In this document: one piece after another, positions 55,560-64,000 of the stretch
How the letters are laid out: every line of letters starts with the position of its first letter
Numbering within the stretch: position 1 is the first letter of the stretch
Assembly: GCA_963771735.1 (NCBI GenBank)
Contig: CAVYUN010000001.1
Coordinates: forward strand, 682,001 to 746,000
Direction of reading: 5' to 3'
DNA from: 66-474 sp963771735
Lineage (GTDB): Bacteria; Pseudomonadota; Gammaproteobacteria; Xanthomonadales; Rhodanobacteraceae
DNA length: 64,000 nucleotides
Made by a program: the position numbers and the translations under genes
The notes under the pieces: generated by a model
The model's input: only the letters and a program-made list of their open reading frames with translations
What the model was told of the DNA's origin: nothing
Databases searched by the model: none

Positions 55560-57124
55560 TCACTCGGGTCGGGCCTCACCGATGGCGTGCAATGGTACGG
55601 CAACGAAGTGCGCATGGTCGGGCAAGCTGGCGCCGTGCGCGCCGACCAGCGTGCGGATATCGCCCAGAAAAGCGTGCAGTTGTGATCTTGCTCAACTCGT
55701 CGGCGAGCGGGTGGTAGCGCCTGCGGGTAGATGTGCTGGCCGATCATCACCTGCAGCCACGCCACCTCGGTGAACAGTTCGTCGGCTTCGCGGTAAGATC
55801 GGCCATTGCCACGGAAAGGGCGATCTTGCGGGCCAGGCCAGGCGGGATTTCCATGGTGCTGCATTGGCGCCAGAACGCCGTGTCGTCCCGCTCGGTGGCC
55901 TTGTAATGCAGGATCAGGAAGTCGCGCACGCTTTCGTACTCGAACCGCGTCTGGCGATTGTATTCGTCGATCAGCAGCGGATCGAAGCGGCTGTCGGGAA
56001 ACATCGCCAGCAACCGACTTACCCCGGACTGGATCAAGTGGATGCTGGTCGATTCCAGCGGCTCCATGAACCCGGCCGCCAGTCCCAGCGCCACGCAGTT
56101 GCGATTCCAGGACTTGCGCCGCATGCCGGTGATAAAGCGCAGCGGGCGCGGCTCGGCCAATGGCTTGCCGTCGAGATTGGCCAGCAGCATGGCAGCCGCT
56201 TCGTCATCGCCGAGGTGCTGGCTGGAATAGACATGGCCGTTGCCCGTGCGATGCTGCAGGGGCACGCGCCATTGCCAGCCTGCCTACGCGCCGTGGCCCG
56301 GGTGTACGGGTACAGGGGGCCCTCGTGCGCTCGCTCGCCACGGCCAGGGCGCGGTCGCATGGCAGCCAGTGCTGCCAGTTTTCATAGCCGGTTTTCAACG
56401 CGCCTTCGATCAGCAAGCCGCGAAAGCCAGAGCAGTCGATGAACAGATCGCCTTCGATGATCTCGCCGCTCGCCAGCTGCATGGATTCGATGAAGTCGTC
56501 GCGTTCGCGCAGCCGCACGTCGACAACCTTGCCTTCGACGCGCTGTACGACTTCGGGATCGCAATGGCGCCGCAGGTGTTGCGCGTACAGCCCGGCATCG
56601 AAATGGTAGGCGTACTTGATGCCGGTCAGCGGGCTGCTGCCGACCTTCTCCATGCGCGCGAAACGGTCCGCCTGCGCGGCCTGCGCATTCAGCGAATACG
56701 CCCACAGGTCACTCGACCGGATCACGCCGCCGCTGCTGCAGCCAGTAATGATGAAAGGCGAGCAGGCCCAGCGGCAAGCCGATGTCGCTGAACGCATGCA
56801 GGTAGGAATCGCCCAGGCGACCGAAATCGTTGAGCTGCATGCCCAGCTTGAACGTGCCCTGGGTGGCTTGGAGCATCTCGTTCTCGTCGATGCCCAGAAA
56901 GTTGTTGATGTGCCTGATCTGCGGGATCGTCGCCTCGCCCACTCCGACGGTGCCGATCTCGTCGGATTCGATCAGGTGGATGGTCAGTTGCTTCGACCGA
57001 AGGCCCGCGCGAGCAAGGCCGCGGCCATCCAGCCGGCGGTGCCGCCGCCGACGATGACGATCCGCCGGAGGCGCGATTCGTCATTGCCGGAAGAGTAACC
57101 GTTTCGAACACCCGCACCTGTCAT
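55560..57124 (-). pseudogene. Flavin-dependent tryptophan halogenase-like gene with many frameshifts
   Basis: From ATG 57124 an FAD motif IVIVGGGTAGWM appears, then the reading frame changes at about 56995, 56720, 56320, 56280, 55817, 55722 and 55685. Together the pieces spell a full halogenase-family protein: VGEATIPQIRHINNFLGID, SSPLTGIKYAYHFDAGLYA, LFIDCSGFRGLLIEGAL, MEPLESTSIHLIQSG, WLQVMIGQHIYPQ and a normal C-terminal end. Such genes often lie beside TonB receptors in Xanthomonadales and Caulobacterales. It is either a decayed gene or badly sequenced. Confidence 0.8.
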
Positions 57125-57198
57125 CCTGACCCGCCCGCTGTCAACGGAAGGGCCCCGCTGCGGTCGGAGCAGCGAGACCCAGCCGCGGGAGCCGCCGG

Positions 57199-60054
57199 TT
57201 ACCGGAACTTGTAGGACACGCCGAATTCGTAGCGGCGGCCGTAGTTCTCCCAGGTCAGCACCTGGCGCGGGTCGTTGTTCTGGTAGGTGATGAAGCTCTT
57301 GTTGGTGAGGTTGGAACCCTGCAACAGGAAGGTCAGGCCCTTGAAACGTCCTTCCGGGATCGTGTAGCTGACCTGCGCGTCATAGATGCTGCCGCCCTTG
57401 ATGGTCTGCAGGATGCGGGTGGCGCTGATCCCCTGCACTTCACCGAGGAAGCTGGTGCGGTAGCTGTCGCTGACGCGCGCCTCGAACCCTCCATGCTGGT
57501 AATACAGAGTGCCGTTGGCCACCCACTTGGACAGGCCGGGCACCGTGATCGCCTGGGGATTGCCGGAATACACCACTGAACTCTTGGTGTAATCGCCGGT
57601 GAGAATGAAGCCGAAATCTTCCAGCACCGGCACCGAGGTGACGGCCTTGAAGGGCAGGTTGATCGTGCCCTGCAATCCTTTCACGCTGCCTCGGCCATCG
57701 TTGGTCGGGCCGGACACGATGCCGTAGGTGGTGCCGAGTTGCTGCTGCTGGGCCGGCGACAGGAACGCACCGACGAATGGCGCGAAGTTGTACAGAAAGG
57801 CCTTGTTCGGATTGATGAAATCCGTCAGCTTCAGGTAATAGCCGGACACGGCCATGTAGCCCTGGTTGTGTGCGAAATAATGCTCGAGGCTGACGTTGAA
57901 GTTGGTGGACATCGTCGGCAGCAGCTCGGGGTTGCCGCCTTGCGCGCTGAAGTACGACTGGTTGGGATTGGTATTCGACAACTGCGTGATGTTGCCGCTG
58001 ATCGCGAGGCTCGCGCTCATCTGGTCCATGCGCGGACGTGCCAGTACGCGCGCGGCACCGACGCGCAGGTCGGTAGTAGGCGTGAACTGGAAGACCAGGT
58101 TCGCGCTGGGCAACCAGCGGGTGTACTTGGTGCCGCCCGAAATCGGCACCAGCGTGACGATCGAAGAGCCCGTCGAACTGGTTCCTGCGGCGACACGCTG
58201 CCCGTCCGACGTCTCATCGGTATGCGCAACCTGCACGCCGATGTTGCCACGCACCGGCACGCTGCCCAGCGAGGTGTCGAGGTTGAACTGCACGAACGGT
58301 GTCGTGTCGAGCTCACGCACCTTCCAGTTGGGCGGCACGCCGATCGACGACAGCGCGGTCGAGAACAACTGGTAGGTACCGTCGGAGAGGAAGGTCAACG
58401 GGTTGTAGACCGGCTGCGGACCCACGCCCATCCAGGCCAGCGGATCGCCGACTCCGTACGACGGAATCGCCGCGCTCTCGGCACCGTTCGGCAACACGAT
58501 GAAATCCTGGTCGATGTTGTAGTTCTTGTCGCGGGTGGCGCGGTCCACGCCGAACTGCACACTGGAGAACGGACCACTCAGGAAGTCGTGCTCGACGCTC
58601 AGGCGCAGGCGCGCGAGGTAGTCGTTGGTGTGCGGCGCATTGATGAAGCCGGCCTGTACCACTGGCGGATTGTTGCCGCTGCCCCATCCCTGCGGGTCGG
58701 TAAGCACCAGTCCCTGGGTGTAGTCCTGGGTCGGGTTGACGTAGAACAGGCCGTTGCCGAGTTCCTCGAAGGCCAGCGTGTCGGTGGGACCGGACTTGTT
58801 GTAGCCGAAGCCCGAATAGCTCTCCAGCAACAGGTCGCGGCGATCGGCGCGCGAGTAGCTGGCATCCATCTCGGCGGACCAGCTCTCGTTGAAACGCAGC
58901 TTGTTGTTCCAGCCAATGTTCCAGACCTTGGCGTTGGTCTTGTTGTAGTCGTTGCGCACCACCGGCGAAACGTCGCTGTAGGTGCCGCTCTGCACGAAGC
59001 CATCCTGCACGTTGCCTGGCGTGAGCACCACGTTGGCGCCCCAGTACAGCGGAAATTCCATGCCCTTGGCCTGCTGGGTTTCGCGGAAATTGTCCCAGGT
59101 CAGATCCAGGGTGCTGGTGAAGTTGTCGGACGGACGGTACTGCAGGGTGGTCAGCAGTCCGAGGCGCTTGAGTTGATCGGAAATGCCGTAGTTCTTGGAG
59201 CCGCCGATGACCAGATCGCCATTGGCGTCGTTCGGATATCCCCACGGCGCCTGATGTTCGATCTGCGCCGGATTGGATTCCAGGTCCACGCCCAGGGTCA
59301 CGCCGAACTTGTGGTCGGCGAACTGGTTCACGTACACGCCGTTCACCGAGTAGCCGTGATCGCTGACGCCGGGTCCCGGAGCCAGCGTGGAAAGGCTGTT
59401 CCAGACATAGCGCGCGTTGACCGCGGCGATCGGATGGTATTGATCGAGCGGACGGATGGTGCGCATGTCCACCGTGCCGGACAGCCCCTGCCCGATCAGG
59501 CTGGCGCTGGGTGACATGTACACGACGACGTTGTTGAACCAGCTGGACGGGTACTGGTCGTATTGCACGTCGCGGTTATTCGAGGTGCTGACCTGCTCGC
59601 GACCATTCACGAGCGCGGTGCTGAAGTCGGGACCAAGGCCGTGGATCGTGACCACCTGGGGGCGGCCACTGAGGGTTTGCACGGCCAGACCTGGCAAGCG
59701 TCCCAGCGCGTCGGCGATGCTGGTCCCGGGCAGTTTGCCGATCTGTTCGGCCGAGACGGCTTCAACGATCTCATCGGAGTTGCGCTTGATGGCGGTCGCG
59801 TTCTGCAGGCTGCCGGCGTAACCCGTGACGTTGATCACCTGCAGTTGCTGGACCTGCTTCTTCGCGCGGGTCTTGCCGTTCCTGGTTTTCTTGGTGTCGG
59901 TCTGGTCGGCGGTACCCGATTGGGTCTGTGGCCCGGCCTGGTCCCGCGCGCCGCTGGCCGGCGCGCCGGCGGCGAAGGCCAGGTTGGCACAGGTGGCGAG
60001 ACCGATGCCCGCGGAAAACAGTGCCAACGTCAGCACATTGCGTTTCAGTTGCAT
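57199..60054 (-). CDS. TonB-dependent outer-membrane receptor (oligosaccharide uptake type)
   Basis: 951 residues. Signal peptide MQLKRNVLTLALFSAGIGLA, a short low-complexity stretch, plug domain (SAEQIGKLPGTSIADALGRL, VVTIHGLGPDFSTALVNGRE) and a 22-strand barrel. The TonB-box region is in VQQLQVINVTGYA. The Xanthomonas/Caulobacter clade of receptors includes MalA for maltodextrins, which fits the alpha-glucosidases around it. The last residue is Arg after Phe (YKFR). Start ATG 60054; a longer in-frame start at 60135 is less likely. Confidence 0.92.
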   Translation of the reverse strand: MQLKRNVLTLALFSAGIGLATCANLAFAAGAPASGARDQAGPQTQSGTADQTDTKKTRNGKTRAKKQVQQLQVINVTGYAGSLQNATAIKRNSDEIVEAVSAEQIGKLPGTSIADALGRLPGLAVQTLSGRPQVVTIHGLGPDFSTALVNGREQVSTSNNRDVQYDQYPSSWFNNVVVYMSPSASLIGQGLSGTVDMRTIRPLDQYHPIAAVNARYVWNSLSTLAPGPGVSDHGYSVNGVYVNQFADHKFGVTLGVDLESNPAQIEHQAPWGYPNDANGDLVIGGSKNYGISDQLKRLGLLTTLQYRPSDNFTSTLDLTWDNFRETQQAKGMEFPLYWGANVVLTPGNVQDGFVQSGTYSDVSPVVRNDYNKTNAKVWNIGWNNKLRFNESWSAEMDASYSRADRRDLLLESYSGFGYNKSGPTDTLAFEELGNGLFYVNPTQDYTQGLVLTDPQGWGSGNNPPVVQAGFINAPHTNDYLARLRLSVEHDFLSGPFSSVQFGVDRATRDKNYNIDQDFIVLPNGAESAAIPSYGVGDPLAWMGVGPQPVYNPLTFLSDGTYQLFSTALSSIGVPPNWKVRELDTTPFVQFNLDTSLGSVPVRGNIGVQVAHTDETSDGQRVAAGTSSTGSSIVTLVPISGGTKYTRWLPSANLVFQFTPTTDLRVGAARVLARPRMDQMSASLAISGNITQLSNTNPNQSYFSAQGGNPELLPTMSTNFNVSLEHYFAHNQGYMAVSGYYLKLTDFINPNKAFLYNFAPFVGAFLSPAQQQQLGTTYGIVSGPTNDGRGSVKGLQGTINLPFKAVTSVPVLEDFGFILTGDYTKSSVVYSGNPQAITVPGLSKWVANGTLYYQHGGFEARVSDSYRTSFLGEVQGISATRILQTIKGGSIYDAQVSYTIPEGRFKGLTFLLQGSNLTNKSFITYQNNDPRQVLTWENYGRRYEFGVSYKFR

Positions 60055-60187
60055 GATTTCGTGTCCCCAGAGATGAACATCGTTGTGCGTGCGTGCGGAG
60101 CCGGTAAGCACCGCGCGTGCCGACTCGCGCCACAAGCGCGGGGTCGTGTCCGGATGTTAGGTGCCACATTTGCGCCCGCGCGTCTGC

Positions 60188-60313
60188 TGCATACGTATTC
60201 ATGACGGCATGATGACGCGCATGTTGCGACGCAGCAGCATGCAAAGGCCGACCGGATGAAGGAACACGCTGACCATGCATGTTGCAGTCGCAACATCCAT
60301 GAATACGTATGCA
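60188..60313. promoter_or_regulatory. Divergent control region with inverted operator pairs
   Basis: TGCATACGTATTCATG at 60188-60203 recurs as an exact reverse complement at 60298-60313; ATGTTGCGAC at 60221-60230 recurs inverted at 60287-60296. The first site is itself near-palindromic around TACGTA, as for LacI-family operators. The region lies between the TonB receptor (60054, minus) and the alpha-glucosidase (60411, plus), and the whole gap 60055-60410 shows no gene. Looping by a tetramer across about 110 bases is possible. Confidence 0.75.
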
Positions 60314-60410
60314 TCGCGGCACGGGAATACTGCACCCGGCGGTTATGCTTGCGCACGGTTCGCATGTCTCGCGGCATCTGCATCGCGCGGCGCATCTCAC
60401 GGGGTTCTCA

Positions 60411-62072
60411 ATGGCCGATGTTCGTTGGTGGCGCGGCGCCGTCATTTACCAGATCTACCCGCGCAGTTTCCAGGACACCGATGGCGATGGTGTCGGCGAT
60501 CTCTGCGGCATCATCGAACGTCTCGACTATGTGGCCGGACTGGGCGTAAACGCGATCTGGATCGCGCCTTTCTTCCAGTCCCCAATGGCGGATTTCGGCT
60601 ACGACATCGCCGATTACCGCGCGGTCGATCCGCTGTTCGGCACATTGGATGATTTCGACCGGCTGCTCGAAAAGGCGCATGCACTGGGCCTGAAGGTCAT
60701 GATCGACCAGGTGCTCAGCCACACCTCGGTCGAGCACGCATGGTTTCGCGAGAGCAGGCAGAGCCGCGACAACCCGAGGGCAGACTGGTATGTGTGGGCC
60801 GACCCGCGCGAGGATGGCACGCCGCCGAACAACTGGCTCTCCATCTTCGGCGGCCCGGCTTGGCAGTGGGAACCCAGACGCCAGCAGTACTATCTGCACA
60901 ATTTCCTGGTCGAACAACCTGACCTCGACTTCCACAATCCGAAAGTACGCGCGGCGATGCTCGACAACCTGCGTTTCTGGCTGGATCGTGGAGTCGACGG
61001 TTTCAGGCTGGACTCGATCAATTTCTGTTACCACGACGCGCAACTGCGCGACAACCCGCCCAAGCCGAAAGACGAGCGAACGGGCCGCGGATTCAGTGCC
61101 GACAATCCCTACGCCTACCAATATCACCGCTACAACAACACGCGGCCGGAAAATCTGGCCTTTCTCGAGGATGTGCGCGCGCTCATGGACCGCTACCCGG
61201 ATGCGGCGACGCTGGGCGAGATCGCTTCGGAAGATTCATTGGCAACGATGGCGGAATACACGACCAGCCGTCGACTGCACATGAGTTACAGCTTCGAACT
61301 GCTCACGGACGATTTCAGCGCCGCATACATCCGCGACACCGTGCGCAAGCAGGAAGCGAACATGACGGACGGTTGGCCGTGCTGGGCGATTTCCAACCAT
61401 GACGTCGAACGCGTGCTGAGCCGCTGGGGCAACGGCGACGCCTCGGCGACGATGGCGAACCAGCTCACCGCCATGGTGTGTTCGTTACGCGGATCGGTTT
61501 GCGTGTATCAAGGCGAAGAACTGGGCCTGACCGAAGCCGAGGTGCCTTTCGAGTCATTGCGCGATCCCTACGGCATCGCCTTCTGGCCGAACTTCAAGGG
61601 CCGCGATGGTTGCCGCACGCCGATGCCGTGGAACGCCGATGCCCATGCCGGCTTCACCACCGGCAAACCCTGGCTGCCGATACCCCGCGAACATCTTGCG
61701 CTGGCGGTAAGCCAACAGGAACTCGATGCCGGTTCGACCCTCAACGGCTTTCGTACCTTCATGCGCTGGCGTGCCGCGCATCCCGCGTTGCATGCGGGAT
61801 CGATCCGTTTCCTCGATACCCCCGAACACGTACTGGCCTTCATCCGCGAATGCCCGGACGAGTGTCTGCTGATCGCATTCAACCTCTCCGGTTCCACGAT
61901 CGAACTACCACTGCCCGCGGGAATCGTGCCACGGCGGCTGGATTGCCAAGCTTTGCGGCAGGGCAGCATCGAAGATGCTCGACTGCATCTGCCTGGCTAC
62001 GGTACCGTGTTCGCCGGCCTCGATCCTGCCGCAGCGCAGGTCCTCGAGCGTGAGTTTCGGTCCAAGGGCTGA
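60411..62072 (+). CDS. GH13 alpha-glucosidase
   Basis: 553 residues, cytoplasmic. VIYQIYPRSFQDTDGDGVGD at the N terminus, nucleophile Asp in GFRLDSINF, acid/base Glu in ATLGEIASED and the transition-state Asp in ISNHDVERV. The GH13_23/oligo-alpha-glucosidase features match enzymes from Xanthomonas that split maltose and sucrose-like substrates. Start ATG 60411. It is ten bases before the sugar porter gene. Confidence 0.92.
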   Translation: MADVRWWRGAVIYQIYPRSFQDTDGDGVGDLCGIIERLDYVAGLGVNAIWIAPFFQSPMADFGYDIADYRAVDPLFGTLDDFDRLLEKAHALGLKVMIDQVLSHTSVEHAWFRESRQSRDNPRADWYVWADPREDGTPPNNWLSIFGGPAWQWEPRRQQYYLHNFLVEQPDLDFHNPKVRAAMLDNLRFWLDRGVDGFRLDSINFCYHDAQLRDNPPKPKDERTGRGFSADNPYAYQYHRYNNTRPENLAFLEDVRALMDRYPDAATLGEIASEDSLATMAEYTTSRRLHMSYSFELLTDDFSAAYIRDTVRKQEANMTDGWPCWAISNHDVERVLSRWGNGDASATMANQLTAMVCSLRGSVCVYQGEELGLTEAEVPFESLRDPYGIAFWPNFKGRDGCRTPMPWNADAHAGFTTGKPWLPIPREHLALAVSQQELDAGSTLNGFRTFMRWRAAHPALHAGSIRFLDTPEHVLAFIRECPDECLLIAFNLSGSTIELPLPAGIVPRRLDCQALRQGSIEDARLHLPGYGTVFAGLDPAAAQVLEREFRSKG

Positions 62073-62081
62073 GGGGCGGAG

Positions 62082-63503
62082 ATGAGTGCAACCGAAATCA
62101 GTGCCGGCAGCCGCCAGCACACGACCATGCGCGTGGTATTGATCGCCGCGACGGCGGCTCTGGGCGGGTTCCTGTTCGGGTTCGACACCGCCGTCATCAA
62201 CGGTGCCGTGGATTCGATCAGGCAGGTGTTCGGATTGAGCGCGGGGGCAACCGGTTTCGCGGTGTCGTGTGCCCTGCTCGGTTCCGCGCTGGGCGCGTGG
62301 TACGCCGGCCGCCTCGCCGACCGTTTCGGGCGCCTGCGCACCATGCAGGTCGCCGCGGTGGCGTTGCTGGTCAGCGCGGTCGGCTCGGGCATGGCCTACA
62401 GCGTGGGCGTGCTGGTGCTGTGGCGCGTGGTCGGCGGCATCGGCGTGGGCATCGCCTCGGTGGTGGCTCCCGCCTACATCGCGGAAGTTTCGCCGGCGCA
62501 CACGCGCGGCCGGCTCGGTTCGCTGCAGCAACTGGCGATCGTGCTGGGCATTTTTGCGGCATTGCTCAGCGATGCCTGGTTGCGCGGCCTGGCAGGAGGC
62601 GCCGACCACATCCTGTGGTCCGGACTGCAAGCCTGGCGCTGGATGTTTTTGGCCATGGTGGCGCCGGCCCTGCTCTACGGACTGCTGGCGCTGCTGGTGC
62701 CGGAATCGCCACGCTACCTCGTCGCCAAGCAGCGCCCGGAAGAAGCGATGGGCGTGCTGCGCAAGGTGCTGGCAATGACCGATGAAGGCGCGCTCAGGCG
62801 CAAGCTGGACGAGATCGCGCGGACCCTGCGCATGCAGCAGCGCCCATCGTGGGGCGATCTGCTTGGCCCGCGCACGGGACTGCTGCCGGTGGTGTGGGTC
62901 GGCATCGTGTTGTCGGTGTTCCAGCAATTCGTCGGCATCAACGTGATTTTCTACTACTCATCGATGCTGTGGCATTCGGTCGGGTTCAGCGAGGCCGATT
63001 CCTTCACCATCACGGTGATCACTTCGGTCGTCAACGTGCTGGTCACGCTGGTCGCGATCGCGCTGGTCGACCGTATCGGCCGCAAGCCGCTGCTGGTCAT
63101 CGGTTCCGCGGGCATGGCGATAACGCTGGGCCTGATGGCCTGGTGTTTCTCGCAAGCGACCGGTAGTGGCGCCGACTTGGTGCTGCCGCATGCATGGGGG
63201 CCTGTTGCCCTGGTCGCGGCCAATGCCTACGTGGTCTTCTTCGGCGTCAGCTGGGGGCCGGTGGTTTGGGTGTTGCTGGGCGAAATGTTCCCGAACCGGA
63301 TCCGCGCGATGGCACTTGCCGTCGCAGCCGCGGCGCAATGGCTGGCCAATTTCGTGATCACCAGCTCGTTCCCGGTGATGGCACAGTTCAGCCTTCCGTT
63401 CTCTTACGGTGTCTACGCGACTTTCGCGTTCGCCTCACTGCTGTTCGTGCTGCGCTCCGTGCGCGAGACACGGGGAGTCGAACTGGAAGACATGCCGGGC
63501 TAG
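62082..63503 (+). CDS. MFS sugar porter
   Basis: 473 residues with 12 helices. Sugar-porter signatures: GFLFGFDTAVINGAV, RLADRFGR, PESPRYLV, QQFVGINVIFYYSS and the GPVVWVLLGEMFPNRIR block. Probably brings a mono- or disaccharide into the cytoplasm for the alpha-glucosidase encoded ten bases upstream. It is distinct from the broken SuT1-type transporter at 45914, so it may carry uptake alone now. Confidence 0.93.
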   Translation: MSATEISAGSRQHTTMRVVLIAATAALGGFLFGFDTAVINGAVDSIRQVFGLSAGATGFAVSCALLGSALGAWYAGRLADRFGRLRTMQVAAVALLVSAVGSGMAYSVGVLVLWRVVGGIGVGIASVVAPAYIAEVSPAHTRGRLGSLQQLAIVLGIFAALLSDAWLRGLAGGADHILWSGLQAWRWMFLAMVAPALLYGLLALLVPESPRYLVAKQRPEEAMGVLRKVLAMTDEGALRRKLDEIARTLRMQQRPSWGDLLGPRTGLLPVVWVGIVLSVFQQFVGINVIFYYSSMLWHSVGFSEADSFTITVITSVVNVLVTLVAIALVDRIGRKPLLVIGSAGMAITLGLMAWCFSQATGSGADLVLPHAWGPVALVAANAYVVFFGVSWGPVVWVLLGEMFPNRIRAMALAVAAAAQWLANFVITSSFPVMAQFSLPFSYGVYATFAFASLLFVLRSVRETRGVELEDMPG

Positions 63504-63607
63504 CTTGCTGGCGGCAGGTCCATGTCCCCGCTCGGCAGCGGCCCGCGAATTTGGCTAGCATCGTGAACCTCGATCGCCGGATCGCGGGATCCGAAAGCCG
63601 ACATCGC

Positions 63608-64000
63608 GTGCACAGCAAGAAGCGCATCACGTCGTTCGACATTGCCGAGAAGGCCGGGGTTTCCCAGGCCACGGTGTCGCGCGCGCTGCGCGGCGACCCT
63701 TCCGTGAGCGAAGAAACCCGCAGGCGCGTGGAGGCGGCGGCCGCGGTGCTCAACTACACCGTGGACAAGAACGCGTCGAACCTGCGCGGTCGGCTCACCG
63801 GCACCCTCGCGCTGCTGTTCTTCGAGGATCCGACGCCGGACGACTCTCACATCAATCCGTTCTTCCTGTCGATGCTCGGCTCGATCACCCGCTCGTGCGC
63901 GCGACGCGGGTACGATCTGCTGATCTCGTTCCAGGAACTCGGGCGCGACTGGCATGCCGATTTCGCGGAAAGCAAGAAAGCCGACGGTATCATCCTGCTC
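63608..64000 (+). CDS. LacI-family transcriptional regulator (3' part beyond window)
   Basis: 131 residues are visible. The DNA-binding helix-turn-helix reads ITSFDIAEKAGVSQATVSRALRG, then the hinge and the start of the sugar-binding domain (LALLFFEDPTPDD). The GTG at 63608 is taken as start; in-frame GTG 63563 would add 15 residues. It follows the sugar porter by 104 bases. It is the likely regulator of this locus, with the ATACGTAT and AAACGTTT type sites as candidate targets. Confidence 0.9.
   Translation, partial: MHSKKRITSFDIAEKAGVSQATVSRALRGDPSVSEETRRRVEAAAAVLNYTVDKNASNLRGRLTGTLALLFFEDPTPDDSHINPFFLSMLGSITRSCARRGYDLLISFQELGRDWHADFAESKKADGIILL

Noticed and set aside
57739..59514. A 591-codon plus-strand frame inside the TonB receptor gene
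   Set aside because: Antisense to an intact receptor; composition typical of a shadow frame.

Overview
The window reads as a GC-rich gammaproteobacterial chromosome, most likely order Lysobacterales (Xanthomonadales) and probably near Rhodanobacteraceae. The evidence is the run rpoN-hpf-hprK-rapZ-EIIA(Man-type)-HPr-EI, an EmrRAB-type pump operon with its own outer-membrane factor, the ihfA-merR-tRNA-Pro arrangement, and a TonB receptor / tryptophan halogenase / alpha-glucosidase locus. The family-level placement is inference. I saw no transposase, integrase, CRISPR array or rRNA.

Layout. 0-9 kb (+): sigma-54, hibernation factor and a regulatory PTS (HPr kinase, RapZ, EIIA, HPr, EI) without any sugar permease and without ptsN in its usual place; then a DUF4139 protein and an enoyl-CoA isomerase. 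9-14 kb (-): marR-omf-emrA-emrB multidrug efflux, whose strong promoter lies directly on the marR start. 14.2 kb (+): a lipid A deacylase-like gene (PagL family) broken by one in-frame TGA. 14.7-23.8 kb (-): sulfurtransferase, Nudix, DUF1289, FKBP isomerase, DUF1684, a frameshifted mutL, ppnN, MarC, an SDR and monothiol glutaredoxin. 23.9-33.4 kb: sodB, then glmM-folP-VOC-ftsH-rlmE, yhbY, a Mth938-like protein, an NlpD-like LytM lipoprotein and proline iminopeptidase. 33.4-36.1 kb (+): serA and a marR-VOC-VOC cassette. 36.3-44 kb (-): tRNA-Pro, merR, ihfA, pheT, pheS, rplT, rpmI, infC, thrS, with hairpin leaders ahead of pheS and thrS that look like attenuators.

44.2-45.9 kb: a tRNA-Val(GAC) gene whose last 45 bases recur, diverged, 1.5 kb downstream. 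They bracket a stand-alone HD-GYP gene and a small exported protein in DNA that looks less GC-rich: the footprint of a tRNA-targeting island.

45.9-64 kb: an alpha-glucan utilisation locus. On the minus strand lie a TonB receptor, tryptophan halogenase, GH13, GH31, GH39, a six-hairpin glycosidase and an MFS sugar transporter. On the plus strand lie a GH13 alpha-glucosidase, a sugar porter and a LacI regulator cut by the window end. Outer-membrane uptake of oligosaccharides, periplasmic trimming, inner-membrane transport and cytoplasmic hydrolysis would form one pathway. Two LacI-like operator types are visible, including a 16-base site present as a perfect inverted pair between the receptor and alpha-glucosidase genes.

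Five genes carry frame disruptions (mutL, an MFS transporter, GH31, GH13 and tryptophan halogenase with about seven) and a sixth, pagL-like, a nonsense codon, while the essential genes are intact. This is either real decay, possibly linked to the mutL lesion, or sequence error; reads are needed to decide.
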